In this document: positions 51,263 to 60,611 of the stretch, in pieces
Position numbering within the stretch: the first letter of the stretch is position 1
Layout: each line of letters starts with the position of its first letter
DNA from: Pedobacter gandavensis
Lineage (GTDB): Bacteria; Bacteroidota; Bacteroidia; Sphingobacteriales; Sphingobacteriaceae
Length of the DNA: 64,000 nucleotides
Assembly: GCF_014172405.1 (NCBI RefSeq)
Contig: NZ_WNXC01000002.1
Coordinates: forward strand, 434,001 to 498,000
Direction of reading: 5' to 3'
The notes under the pieces: model-generated
The model's database searches: none
Seen by the model: the letters and a program-made list of their open reading frames with translations, nothing else
Told to the model about the DNA's origin: nothing
Translations under genes and position numbers: made by a program

Positions 51263-53728
51263 TTATCGGCCGGATTTCACCCGTCTCCCCTCTGTTTCGG
51301 AACTACTTGAGCGCTGACGGGCCCCCTTAACATCTTTGCTTCCGAAACGATAGGTACAAGTTAAGCGAAATACCTGACTTTCCCATCTTTCATTGACCAC
51401 ATAATTTTGAGAAGGCAACGCGCTGGTAATCTTACTTTTTTGTAATTTAAACACATCATTGGCAGAGAATTTAAGGTTCAGCTTGTTGTCCAAAAAGGAC
51501 TTACTTGCGCCTAAATCGACTCCATATTGTGCTGCAATCAACAAAGTTCCATATACTTGTTTAGACTGAAAATAACCAGACCATTCAAATTTTGTAGAAG
51601 AATTTAAGGTTAGCGACTGTGTCGTATTCAGGTTAAAAGCCAATCTGCCACTCTTATATTCAGCACCTAAAATATCGGGTGCCTGAAAACTATTGTAATA
51701 AGTAGTTAAATTATTATTGGTGCTCCACCATGGGGTAATGGCTATTGGATAACTCAGATTTAGGTTATAAGAATCTTGTTTAGCCAGGTTTTGTATGGAA
51801 ATAAAAATAGTTTTCTTGGCGGTATCCGTTAACAATACATCAGTCATGACATCACTCGTATGGCTATAACCTAAGGTTACGTTCAAGCTCTTTTTGAAGG
51901 AATAAGAGAATTCAAAGGCATTGGTAAACTGTGGTTTTAAGAATGGATTCCCCTGTCTGTAGGAATACAAATCCAAATAACTGATAAAGGGATTCAAGTT
52001 GCCATAGTCCGGACGATCTATCCTGCGACTATAAGACAGGCCAACCTCATGATCTTTTGACAATTCCTGGTTGATAAAAACACTTGGAAACAAGTTGATG
52101 TAATCTCTGTTGACTATTTTACTTTCAGTGATCGAATTGCCTTTAGAGTTGGTCTGTTCAGCTCTCAATCCAACTTGCACCGTTGTATTCTTAAATTTGG
52201 TTTTAAAATTCGCATAGGCTGCATTAATATTTTCATCGTAAACAAAGCGGTTACTTCTGGTCACATCATTTTGCCATTGTTCCTGAACAAAATTCTCATA
52301 TAAGAAATTATTATCCGTGTTTACAAAACTGGACTTCAGACCAAGATCTAACTTCATATCCTTATTAATAGGATAAGTATAATCCAGTTTAGCTCCCCAA
52401 ATTTTCACAGTAGAAGGAGCTGCATTTCTGAAGATATATGATGGCTTTAGAGGTTGTCCTACTGCGTTTTTAAACATATTATTGAAGATATTATCTTCAT
52501 TTCCGTTATAGCGTGAATAATCAGCATCTACACTGATCTCCTGCCCCAAGGTATCCAAAGTCCCGCGATAGTTTAAATTATAAGTAATTCCGGTATATTT
52601 CGAACTACCCGTGTTTGGGGCCACCACAGAAGAATCTGTTTTTCCAGGTTGATCACCAATCAGTGTCAATACATCTGCTGCTGATTTCCTGGTGCTTCGG
52701 TAACCATTTACAAAAAAACCGAGTGTATGGTGATCATTGATAAAATAATCCATTCCTGCTTTAAAGTTTCCATTTTTCCTTGTATTTATAGAATGACTGG
52801 TTTGGTCAAAGTAAGTTTGATCCTCAGCCGTATTATTCACCCTTACAATATCTGTTTCCCCAAATCGTTTATTTAGTCCGTAATCTGCGTTTCCAAAAAT
52901 GTTAAACTTCTTCTCCCTATGGTTCAGATTCAATCCACCATTGGCTTTATGATAAGTACCATAACCGGCACCAGCTGATATTGTACCATTGGTCCCGAAA
53001 TTGCGATTTTTCTTTAATTTGATGTTGATGATACCCGAATTCCCCGCAGCATCATATTTAGCTGAAGGATTCGTAATTAATTCAATGGATTGAATGGCAC
53101 TTCCTTCCGTAGAACGCAATAAATTAGCCAGCTGCTCCGCGGAAAGATAGGTCGGTTTACCATCCAGCATAACAGTCACCCCTTGTTTTCCACGCAAAGC
53201 TATTTTACCATCTTTATCTACAGTGACTCCTGGAGATTTCTGTAAAATCTCCAATGCCGTATTTCCGGTTGCCAAAATGCTATTTTCAATGTTCAATACC
53301 GTTTTATCGATCTGCCTTTCTATCAATGGTTTTTGTTTCACAATATCTACACCCTTCAGCTGTTTTGCATCAACTACCATTTGAACCATCCCTACCGCAT
53401 GCAAACGACGATCCGCCCCAATTTGATAAGGACCTTTAACCATTTTTTGATAGCCAACTACATAAATGGCAACCAGGTATTTACCTGCCTGAATGCTTTT
53501 GAACTCATAAACACCGTCATCACCGGTTAACGTCCCTCTAACCGAACTCGAGTCTTTAGCATTCAACAAGCTAACGCTTGCATAAGGAAATACTTTCTGC
53601 GTTTCATCAAGGACTTTCCCTGAGATCTCTCCTGTAACAACTGCTGCATTTTGCGCTTGTGCTTTATTGAAAAAAAACAACAAAGTACTGAGCAACAAGG
53701 GAAAGAAGTAGTATATTTTCGTTTTCAT
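51263..53728 (-). CDS. Outer-membrane beta-barrel receptor (TonB-dependent-receptor-like, OMP_b-brl_3 type)
   Basis: This 821-residue protein has a signal peptide (about 1-25, NKAQAQ), a carboxypeptidase-regulatory-like Ig domain (about 32-115, GEISGKVLDETQKVFPYASV) and a plug-like domain (about 125-235, ALEILQKSPGVTVDKDGKIALRGKQGVTVMLDGKP; SIELITNPSAKYDAAGNSGIINI). A large beta-barrel runs to the end. The last residues are a Ser/Arg-rich tail (GARQRSSSSETEGRRVKSGR) instead of an aromatic C terminus, a feature of this subfamily. Probably a nutrient or signalling receptor; the ligand is unknown. No SusD partner is present. Confidence 0.87.
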   Translation of the reverse strand: MKTKIYYFFPLLLSTLLFFFNKAQAQNAAVVTGEISGKVLDETQKVFPYASVSLLNAKDSSSVRGTLTGDDGVYEFKSIQAGKYLVAIYVVGYQKMVKGPYQIGADRRLHAVGMVQMVVDAKQLKGVDIVKQKPLIERQIDKTVLNIENSILATGNTALEILQKSPGVTVDKDGKIALRGKQGVTVMLDGKPTYLSAEQLANLLRSTEGSAIQSIELITNPSAKYDAAGNSGIINIKLKKNRNFGTNGTISAGAGYGTYHKANGGLNLNHREKKFNIFGNADYGLNKRFGETDIVRVNNTAEDQTYFDQTSHSINTRKNGNFKAGMDYFINDHHTLGFFVNGYRSTRKSAADVLTLIGDQPGKTDSSVVAPNTGSSKYTGITYNLNYRGTLDTLGQEISVDADYSRYNGNEDNIFNNMFKNAVGQPLKPSYIFRNAAPSTVKIWGAKLDYTYPINKDMKLDLGLKSSFVNTDNNFLYENFVQEQWQNDVTRSNRFVYDENINAAYANFKTKFKNTTVQVGLRAEQTNSKGNSITESKIVNRDYINLFPSVFINQELSKDHEVGLSYSRRIDRPDYGNLNPFISYLDLYSYRQGNPFLKPQFTNAFEFSYSFKKSLNVTLGYSHTSDVMTDVLLTDTAKKTIFISIQNLAKQDSYNLNLSYPIAITPWWSTNNNLTTYYNSFQAPDILGAEYKSGRLAFNLNTTQSLTLNSSTKFEWSGYFQSKQVYGTLLIAAQYGVDLGASKSFLDNKLNLKFSANDVFKLQKSKITSALPSQNYVVNERWESQVFRLTCTYRFGSKDVKGARQRSSSSETEGRRVKSGR

Positions 53729-53864
53729 ATAGACATATTTTTTCCACCTATGCTTTTATGCATATCATCTGTTGAGGTGAAAGGTTTTGGTGATCTTGTT
53801 TATTTGAATATAAGATGCCCTTGAGCGGCAGAAGGTTACATGAAATTGAAAATATTTTATAAAA

Positions 53865-54977
53865 ATGCGATTATTTCTACAGAAACTACTGACTGAACGG
53901 GTGATTAAACTGGCGAACAAATATACTTCCAGACCGGATCAAAAACATGTTCACGAAGCCCTTACGTCCTTATTTGAGCACATTAACAGCGGCAAGGAAA
54001 AGCATGGTTTACTCCTTGATTTTGCGCCCTCCTCCAAACTCATTATTTTTTCAGATCAGCACAAGGGTAACCGAAATCCTGGCGATGATTTCGCCTTATC
54101 GGAAAAAAACTACCTTGCTGCATTACAACATTACAACAATCAGCAATTTCTTTTTTGCAGCTTGGGAGACAGCGAAGAATTCTGGAAATACCCTGTATTG
54201 AGTGTCCTTAGACACAATAAGGCAACTTTCGAACTAGAGGCAAACTTCTTAAAAAGAGGTGCTTTTTTTAAGATTTTCGGAAACCACGATTTATATTGGG
54301 ACAATGATCCGCTTGCCGCATACCACCTGGAAAAAGTATATGGCAAAAAACTAAAAGTTTACGAAGGAATAATTTTACGCATCCCAATTGACAATAGAAA
54401 GCTTGACGTTTTTTTAACGCATGGACATCAAGGCGATCTTCAAAGTGACGGAAATTGGTTTAGCAAATGGTTTGTCTCCAATGTTTGGGCTCCATTTCAA
54501 GCGTACCTCCGTATCAATCCAAATACACCAGCCTTCGACAATCAGCTGAAATCTACACACAATGCAATGATGTATAACTGGACAGCATTACAATCCGGGA
54601 TGGCTTTGGTTACCGGACATACCCATCAACCTGTTTTCAACTCCCTAACCCACCTGGAAAGAACTTATATTCGTTTAGAGGAAGCCAGAAAAAATGGGCA
54701 ACTGGAAATCGTACAAAAACTAGAGTCCGAATTAATTGCCGGAAAAATTAGTGGAGATACCTCCCCAAGATTGGAATATTCCAAAAATACTTATTTCAAT
54801 ACCGGATGTTGTTGTTTTAATGATGGTGATATTACCGGAATAGAAATCGAAGATGGAAAAATCAGATTGATCAAATGGAAGTTCCACCCTGTTACAGGCT
54901 CCAAGCGATTTGTATTAGAAGAAAGCCCTCTGGCAAGCTTACTCGAAATCCCCGTAAATTCAACAACCAAAATCTAA
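53865..54977 (+). CDS. Metallophosphoesterase (cytoplasmic)
   Basis: This 370-residue calcineurin-like phosphoesterase has no signal or TM. Metal motifs: IIFSDQHKGN (DxH), LFCSLGDSEEFW (GDxxE variant of GDxxD), FGNHDLYWD (GNHD), LTHGHQGD and VTGHTHQPVF (GHxH). A helical insert (about 265-295) precedes a C-terminal strand that repeats conserved NTGCCCFNDGDITGIEI. The DQHKGN/CCCFNDGD features mark a Bacteroidota subgroup of unknown substrate. It stands alone on the + strand. Confidence 0.85.
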   Translation: MRLFLQKLLTERVIKLANKYTSRPDQKHVHEALTSLFEHINSGKEKHGLLLDFAPSSKLIIFSDQHKGNRNPGDDFALSEKNYLAALQHYNNQQFLFCSLGDSEEFWKYPVLSVLRHNKATFELEANFLKRGAFFKIFGNHDLYWDNDPLAAYHLEKVYGKKLKVYEGIILRIPIDNRKLDVFLTHGHQGDLQSDGNWFSKWFVSNVWAPFQAYLRINPNTPAFDNQLKSTHNAMMYNWTALQSGMALVTGHTHQPVFNSLTHLERTYIRLEEARKNGQLEIVQKLESELIAGKISGDTSPRLEYSKNTYFNTGCCCFNDGDITGIEIEDGKIRLIKWKFHPVTGSKRFVLEESPLASLLEIPVNSTTKI

Positions 54978-55087
54978 GAACCCTTGCTAAACCACAACAT
55001 AATAAGCAATTACCTTTCAAAATCATTTTCAATTGAAACTAAATGTACCGACGCTTGTTTTAAAAAATAAACAAGAAAGGAAACATC

Positions 55088-55264
55088 ATGAACAAAGAAC
55101 AACATCCCAAAAACAATCCTGCCAGCCAAGGGAATCCAACCTCAGATCGTGCCTATCACAGTGTTAAAGAAGATAAGAAAAAAATAGGGATTACCAATGG
55201 AGGCGGACAACGATCAGATCAAACCTCGAACAAAGACAATAACCGAAAAAGAACAAATAAATAA
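55088..55264 (+). CDS. Small hydrophilic protein (58 aa), unknown
   Basis: ATG at 55088 follows a purine-rich AAGAAAGGAAA ribosome-binding region. The 58-residue product (MNKEQHPKNNPASQGNPTSD...) is rich in Asn, Lys, Gln, Asp and Gly, with no hydrophobic core, so it is probably disordered. A strong intrinsic terminator follows 38 nt after the stop, which supports a stand-alone small gene. It resembles stress-related basic small proteins only in composition; no family is recognised. Confidence 0.65.
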   Translation: MNKEQHPKNNPASQGNPTSDRAYHSVKEDKKKIGITNGGGQRSDQTSNKDNNRKRTNK

Positions 55265-55301
55265 ATTTTATTTGTTACCCTATTGGTGTAAAAACCATTA
55301 A

Positions 55302-55346
55302 CAACGTCTGTATTTTCTCCCCGGAAAATGCAGACGTTTGTTTTTT
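55302..55346 (+). terminator. Terminator of the 58-aa protein gene
   Basis: 15-bp stem AACGTCTGTATTTTC/GAAAATGCAGACGTT with one wobble, followed by TG and six T. The HAD hydrolase start follows at 55375. Confidence 0.88.
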
Positions 55347-55374
55347 CTTCCTGATTAGTGATTAACTTTACAGG

Positions 55375-56034
55375 ATGAATCAAGAAATTGCAGTCATATT
55401 TGACATGGATGGCGTCATCTGCCATACCAATCCTTATCATTCCCTTGCCTTTCGTCATTTTTTTTCCCTTAGAAACCTGGCCCCTACCGAAGAAGAATTT
55501 GCCCAACATATGTTTGGAAAGAGTAATAGCTATATCTTCAGTCACTTTTTTAACAGACCGGTTAGCGGCACTGAACTGCTAGAACTGGAAGAAGAAAAAG
55601 AAGGATTATTCCGCGAAATATACAAAGACCATATTGAACCGATCGCAGGGATCGTTGAATTCATCTCTGATCTCGAAAGCCATGGCGTAAAACTTGGTGT
55701 GGCTACCTCTGCCCCTTATGCTAATCTTGAATTGATATTGAGTAAAGTGGATATCAGGAATAAATTAGGCTCGATCATGGCCAGTGAAGATGTAAAAAAA
55801 CACAAACCAGATCCGGAAGTTTACCTGAGCTCTGCAATGAAACTGGGGGTATCACCAGCCCAATGTCTGGTATTTGAAGATTCTTATTCTGGGATTTCGG
55901 CAGCTTTAAATGCAGGAATGCGTGTAGTGGGCGTATTGACCTCCCATTCGATTGAAGAACTTCCGAAATGTGATTTATACATCAATGACTATCAGGATTT
56001 GTCATACGAAAAGATTATTCATTTGTTTGACTAA
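55375..56034 (+). CDS. HAD-superfamily hydrolase (beta-phosphoglucomutase-like)
   Basis: This 219-residue protein has the HAD catalytic motif IFDMDGVICHTNP (Asp10 nucleophile, Asp12 acid), motif II LGVATSAPYANLE, the lysine in KKHKPDPEVYLSSA and motif IV LVFEDSYSGISAALNAGM. The cap domain and length fit subfamily IA sugar-phosphate phosphatases/mutases (GPP/PGMB-like); the substrate is unknown. A TAACTTTA sequence (55363-55370), one base off the TAnnTTTG box, ends 4 nt before the ATG. Confidence 0.88.
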   Translation: MNQEIAVIFDMDGVICHTNPYHSLAFRHFFSLRNLAPTEEEFAQHMFGKSNSYIFSHFFNRPVSGTELLELEEEKEGLFREIYKDHIEPIAGIVEFISDLESHGVKLGVATSAPYANLELILSKVDIRNKLGSIMASEDVKKHKPDPEVYLSSAMKLGVSPAQCLVFEDSYSGISAALNAGMRVVGVLTSHSIEELPKCDLYINDYQDLSYEKIIHLFD

Positions 56035-56060
56035 TCAGAATTCACGCCTCATATCTATTT

Positions 56061-56102
56061 AAATCCGGATTGTCCTGCTGGAAGCAAGGAAAATCCGGAT
56101 TT
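56061..56102. terminator. Bidirectional terminator after the HAD gene
   Basis: AAATCCGGATT pairs with AATCCGGATTT, and an inner TCCTGC/GCAAGGA stem extends it. It lies between the convergent HAD hydrolase and the anti-sigma-like gene. Confidence 0.7.
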
Positions 56103-56111
56103 CATTTATAA

Positions 56112-56612
56112 TTATTGCCTCATACTACGAAGCTCTATTTTCAACTGCTGAATTTCTTCTTGTGTATGTTTGTTTTCCAGGTAATAATAGATGGCAAATG
56201 CTAAAAATATCTTGCCCAATACAAATACGGCGGCGAAAATCCATCTCCATATCTTGTGGATACGCATATGACCGGACTCTCCCTCAACCTCAATAAACTG
56301 CTCACTTTTACCTGACCTTGATTTGGGACGACTGCTTTCTACCGGTTCATCACCAATAAGATATTCCATCCTTGGCCGCTCCACCAATTCGTTCATACTG
56401 GCTTCAATCTTGAGCCAGGTATTTGGAGGTGGTGTAATAGCCATGTGTTCCGCAATACATTCCAAATCAGCTTCCAGGATAGCCAATGCTTCTTCAACCT
56501 GAGGATGTTTGGATTTAAGGGACAATAGTTCTTCAATTTCAGCTTTAGAGGCAGAACCCAATACATAGGATTCCAAGGCCCCGCTTTCTAAGTACTCGTT
56601 TATTTTAACCAT
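56112..56612 (-). CDS. Anti-sigma-factor-like membrane protein
   Basis: This 166-residue protein has an N-terminal segment MVKINEYLESGALESYVLGSAS typical of RskA-type anti-sigma factors (short helix then conserved LESYVLG). A single TM (about 124-148) and a C-terminal coiled coil (EEIQQLKIELRSMRQ) follow. There is no extracytoplasmic domain of size, so signal sensing would have to involve another protein. It overlaps the sigma-like gene by 8 nt, so the two form an ECF sigma/anti-sigma pair. Confidence 0.75.
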   Translation of the reverse strand: MVKINEYLESGALESYVLGSASKAEIEELLSLKSKHPQVEEALAILEADLECIAEHMAITPPPNTWLKIEASMNELVERPRMEYLIGDEPVESSRPKSRSGKSEQFIEVEGESGHMRIHKIWRWIFAAVFVLGKIFLAFAIYYYLENKHTQEEIQQLKIELRSMRQ

Positions 56613-57078
56613 TGCTTCTCATAATTAGGAAAGCCTCTTTTAAAGTCTTTCTGGTTAAATCTTCTGTTGTATTTAGCGCTATGGATAACGCGGAAATAGT
56701 TTTGCCATGATGATAAACTTCACAGAAAACCATTCTTTGCATTTCAGTTAGTCGATCAAGGTAAGTATTGGAAGGATGCATTACGGTCATTGCTGAACGG
56801 TCATAAGCTTCCATACCCCGATGCTCCACAGGAAGCTGCTGCAATTTTGTCTTTGCAAATTTCAACAACTGACACCAGGTATGGATGCCCTCTTCTCCCT
56901 GCTGATTATGCTGCAATGAAAGGGCTGAAAATATTTTCACTAAGTAATCTTCGGCTAATTTTCGGTCTTTTACCACTTCAAAAATAAAACCTAATAGCTT
57001 TCCCGCATGCCTATCATAAAGATAATGTATGCTATGGGTTTGGTGATCTATCGTCACCTGAGAGGTAGATTCGAGCAT
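56605..57078 (-). CDS. ECF-like sigma factor (diverged)
   Basis: This 157-residue protein has region 2-like helices (about 19-65, HYLYDRHAGKLLGFIFEVVKDRKLAEDYLVKIF) and a region 4 helix-turn-helix (about 108-150, LTEMQRMVFCEVYHHGKTISALSIALNTTEDLTRKTLKEAF). The region 2 signature is weakly conserved, so it may recognise a non-standard -10, or be inactive. Pairing with the following anti-sigma gene supports a regulatory pair. The start is the ATG at 57078; the frame extends 7 codons to a TTG. Confidence 0.72.
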   Translation of the reverse strand: MLESTSQVTIDHQTHSIHYLYDRHAGKLLGFIFEVVKDRKLAEDYLVKIFSALSLQHNQQGEEGIHTWCQLLKFAKTKLQQLPVEHRGMEAYDRSAMTVMHPSNTYLDRLTEMQRMVFCEVYHHGKTISALSIALNTTEDLTRKTLKEAFLIMRSNG

Positions 57079-57128
57079 GATTACATCTAAATTAACCAAA
57101 GTTTAGCAAAAACAAAATTTAAATTAAC

Positions 57129-58358
57129 CTATGCCGCTACACTTTCTGGCTGTTTCTTGTTCATCTTAAAGATAAAAAACATAATCACAATAGACAACAA
57201 AATCAAGATCAAGTAACTGTAACTGAGGTTCCTTTCATCCTGTGCCGGCACAACATTCACAATACCGTAGCTTAAAAAAGAAACAATTACATAGGTGATT
57301 CCACCGGTAAGCCCCCCTGCAATCCCCGCATTTTTAGGAAATTTACTTAGACAGAAAGTAAAATAATTATTGAAGGTATAACCTGCACCCACATGAATGA
57401 TAAACGCAAAGAAAATTAGAGAATACAGGTTAGTGATGTAATTAAGACTAAAAATCATCAGGCCCACAAATGCCAGTTGCAATGAGACATTCCATACCAA
57501 TCTGCTAAAAAAAGGTTTATTAATCGTTGCTTTTCCGATAAAGCCTCCTACCATCCAGGCGAAACCCAATACCAGCGAGCTATAACCAGCGATTATAGGT
57601 GAAAGATGAAGGTGATGTTCAATGATAAAAGGACCGGTCATGTTGTAAACCATCACCATGCAGTATGCCAGGCCAAGCATCACAATCCCCAGGGTAAAAC
57701 TGGCTGTTTTTATCATATCCAAATAGATATTTACAATCTTCCTAAAGTTAAACTCCGTGACATGAACCAGGGTTTCACCACTGTACATTAGCTCTAATGC
57801 TGCAAAAACCAGGGCAAAGCCTGCCAGGAAATAGAAATTAGATTCCCAACCGAATACTGCTTGCAGGTAACCACCAACAAAAGGAGCAACAATTGGCCCT
57901 GTAGACCAGATAATCGAGAATAAGCTTAGGTAATGCTTCAGTTGATCTCCTTTGAAAACATCCACAAAGTAAGCTCTTTTTGCGACTACAATCGCACCAA
58001 CCGTAAGGCCATGGATTACGCGCATCCCATAAATCAGGTAAATATTGTGACTAAGCGCGATCACCAAACTGGCGGCTGCGAATATCAAGAGCGAAACCAG
58101 GCAAACCTTATACCTGCCAAAGCTGTCCAACACACTTCCAATAAACAATTGAGATATCCCATAACTGATTAAGAAAATACTCAACGTAAGCTGCACCTGG
58201 ATACTGGAAACATTCAATACTCCTGCCATAGTGGGTAATGAGGGAATATAAATATCGGTGGCAAACCCCGATAAAGGAAGCAAAGCAAAAGCAAGCCATG
58301 TCGCAATCCGCTGGTGCTTTTCTTTAATTGTTTTTGTTTTTAATAGAGTTGTCATCAT
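57129..58358 (-). CDS. MFS transporter, Bcr/CflA (DHA1) drug-efflux family
   Basis: This 409-residue protein has 12 TMs. The N-terminal LLPLSGFATDIYIPSLPTMAGVL and the loop motif A-like SVLDSFGRYKVCLVSLLIF match the Bcr/CflA family of bicyclomycin/sulfonamide exporters; the second half begins near NYITNLYSLIFFAF. Substrates cannot be told. Start ATG 58358 (58355 is also possible). A TAATTTTG box (58374-58367) lies 8 nt upstream. Confidence 0.88.
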   Translation of the reverse strand: MMTTLLKTKTIKEKHQRIATWLAFALLPLSGFATDIYIPSLPTMAGVLNVSSIQVQLTLSIFLISYGISQLFIGSVLDSFGRYKVCLVSLLIFAAASLVIALSHNIYLIYGMRVIHGLTVGAIVVAKRAYFVDVFKGDQLKHYLSLFSIIWSTGPIVAPFVGGYLQAVFGWESNFYFLAGFALVFAALELMYSGETLVHVTEFNFRKIVNIYLDMIKTASFTLGIVMLGLAYCMVMVYNMTGPFIIEHHLHLSPIIAGYSSLVLGFAWMVGGFIGKATINKPFFSRLVWNVSLQLAFVGLMIFSLNYITNLYSLIFFAFIIHVGAGYTFNNYFTFCLSKFPKNAGIAGGLTGGITYVIVSFLSYGIVNVVPAQDERNLSYSYLILILLSIVIMFFIFKMNKKQPESVAA

Positions 58359-58366
58359 AGATGCGG

Positions 58367-58374
58367 CAAAATTA
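58367..58374 (-). promoter_or_regulatory. -7 promoter box of the MFS transporter gene
   Basis: TAATTTTG on the minus strand, 8 nt before the ATG at 58358, so the 5' leader would be only a few nt. Confidence 0.45.
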
Positions 58375-58561
58375 ACATTTTACCGGCAGTAAGAATTATG
58401 AGAATCAAAGACGCTATTACACAAATCAACTAAACAAAACCCTAAATCCCCTTAAAAAGGGCATTAACATGCTATAATAACTAAGCAGAGATTCAGGTCA
58501 AAAACAAAAATTACACAATTCAAACAAAGAGTCCTTTTCCAATGCGCGCTACTACGGCAGA

Positions 58562-60454
58562 TTACTTTTTCAACGTAAGGAAAAAGGTAGTCCCATGTCC
58601 TAAAGCACTGGAGGCATGAATTTTCGCATTCATGATCGTAGCCATCTCATAAGAAATACTCAGTGCAAGGCCAGCCCCATGATTTTGACTTTCTTCTCCA
58701 TCGGAAGCAGCTAAGGTAAAAAGATGGTCTATTTTTTCCTGGCTCATTCCTGCCCCTTCATCCTTAACACTGACCACCATTTCTGTTTCATTAAGCTCAA
58801 GGCCAACGGTAATCAATCCTCCAACCGGAGAAAACTTGGTGGCATTATTCAACATATTTCTAAGAATAAAAAGTAGCATCTGTTTATGTGCACAGACGCT
58901 AATGTCTTCAGGAACATCAAATTCCAGGCGAATCTTTTTCTTTTGCTGCCCCATCTTAAAGAAAGTATTGGCTTCCTCAATCAACGCTCGGAGCATCAAT
59001 TTTTCAGGATGGTATTCGAAGCCATTCTTCTTAGATTTAATCCATTCCAATAACCCGTCCATAAAGGAAAGGCTTTTCTGTGCTGTCCCATTTAGCTCCC
59101 TCATGATTTCCAACTTTTCTTCCTCGCCTAACAAATCCACTTCTTCATTGAAAATACTGGAAAGCATCACTACTGTACTAAAGGGTTGTCGTACATCATG
59201 GGCAATCACAGAAATTAGCATCGTATTAAAATGATTCGTTTTCTGCAACTCCGTATTTTGACTTAAAGTCAATTCGTGGAGTTTTTTTTGAGCCTCTGCA
59301 TATTCCTTTTTTGCCCGTAATGAGCGATAAACAAAAAACAACAAGGCCACACTGAGCACACATAAACATCCCAATAGTGCAATCATTCGGAATCTGGAAT
59401 CCGCTTTATTCTTAAGCTCCAGATTTTCATTTTCACGCAACGCGAAATTCAAATAGTTAAAGCCTGATTTATCTGCGGCCCTGGCAATGAGATCTCTTTT
59501 TCCCAATAAAAGAGAAACATAGTAATATGCTTTTTCAGGTTGACCATGGGCTTTATAATACCTGTATAACTTTTCGGCAAAGGTGGTATAGTATTCTGCA
59601 TAACCGAATTCTTCCGATGCTTCCAGCCCATTGGTGAGGTAATTTATGCCTATTTGATCCTTTCCCTGATCAAACATGATATCACTCAATGCAGCATAAG
59701 TCCAAACCTTTACACTTTCATAGCCTTCCAAATTAGCCTGCTTCAATGCATTCAGTACGGAATCCAATCCGGCCTGCTTTTCTCCCGCTTCATACGAAGT
59801 AACTCCTGCAGTGGCTGCATAAAAAATCATCATCCGGCGATCCTTATACTTTTTGGCAATCGCAGCCCCCTCATCAAACAGCACCTTAAAACGAGATTTA
59901 CTCATAGCCGTATCAATATTCAGGTATTTACTAATGAGGATAGAACGGATGGAGTCCTTTTTTAAAGACTTACTATGCTCATAAGCCTCTTGAATGTAAT
60001 GCTGTGCATCTCCTCCTGATTTGTTCACGAAAATCAAACTACCCATATTCATTTGCACCTCACAAATGCCAACCTGGTCTTTTAATTCTTTATAAATCTG
60101 AAGAGCATCGTTAAAATATTTCGCAGAAAGGTAATTATTGATTGCGATATAGTAGATCCCCTGACAATTCAGCGCGTCAGCGATACCTTTATCATAGTTG
60201 TGCCTGAGGGCAATTCCCTCTGCTTTCTGCGCATAATAGAGACAGGAGTCACGATATTGAAGATGCGAAAGCATACCAATACGGTTGAGCACATCGATAT
60301 ACTTAATACTATCCTTAATTTCAGGAAGTCTAGATTCCAAGATCTTGACCTCTGAAATTTGAGAGAATGTGCTTTTACTACCCAACAACAAAGTCAGGAA
60401 CCACAAAAAAAACATCAATCGTTTATGAAGGAAAAAAGCGGATTGATCAGGCAT
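58562..60454 (-). CDS. TPR-containing sensor histidine kinase
   Basis: This 630-residue protein has an N-terminal hydrophobic signal (about 12-30). A TPR-like helical sensor region follows (about 45-330, with repeats such as GIADALNCQGIYYIAINNYLSAK). Then come a TM (about 357-374), a linker coiled coil, HisKA with the H-box VIAHDVRQPFSTVVML and HATPase_c with ILRNMLNNATKFSP, VKDEGAGMS and GAGLALSISYE. Typical of Bacteroidota kinases that sense through exported TPRs. No response regulator gene lies next to it. Confidence 0.9.
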   Translation of the reverse strand: MPDQSAFFLHKRLMFFLWFLTLLLGSKSTFSQISEVKILESRLPEIKDSIKYIDVLNRIGMLSHLQYRDSCLYYAQKAEGIALRHNYDKGIADALNCQGIYYIAINNYLSAKYFNDALQIYKELKDQVGICEVQMNMGSLIFVNKSGGDAQHYIQEAYEHSKSLKKDSIRSILISKYLNIDTAMSKSRFKVLFDEGAAIAKKYKDRRMMIFYAATAGVTSYEAGEKQAGLDSVLNALKQANLEGYESVKVWTYAALSDIMFDQGKDQIGINYLTNGLEASEEFGYAEYYTTFAEKLYRYYKAHGQPEKAYYYVSLLLGKRDLIARAADKSGFNYLNFALRENENLELKNKADSRFRMIALLGCLCVLSVALLFFVYRSLRAKKEYAEAQKKLHELTLSQNTELQKTNHFNTMLISVIAHDVRQPFSTVVMLSSIFNEEVDLLGEEEKLEIMRELNGTAQKSLSFMDGLLEWIKSKKNGFEYHPEKLMLRALIEEANTFFKMGQQKKKIRLEFDVPEDISVCAHKQMLLFILRNMLNNATKFSPVGGLITVGLELNETEMVVSVKDEGAGMSQEKIDHLFTLAASDGEESQNHGAGLALSISYEMATIMNAKIHASSALGHGTTFFLTLKK

Positions 60455-60573
60455 AATTAGCTATTGTGTGGTCACTCGTCCCCATCATATTAATTTTATT
60501 AAAAATAGGCAATAATTTTACAGCTAAGTTATTTTTATATATTTATAAATAGGTTCAATTTCAGTATCATTTC

Positions 60574-60611
60574 GCACTCTAAAAAGGAGTGCAGCTATAA
60601 AGAACTTTATA
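60574..60611. other. Two short dyads before the propeller gene
   Basis: GCACTC-N7-GAGTGC (60574-60592) is followed by TATAAAG-AA-CTTTATA (60596-60611), which ends at the ATG at 60612. Either could be an operator or an RNA hairpin over the start region. I cannot assign a protein. Confidence 0.35.
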
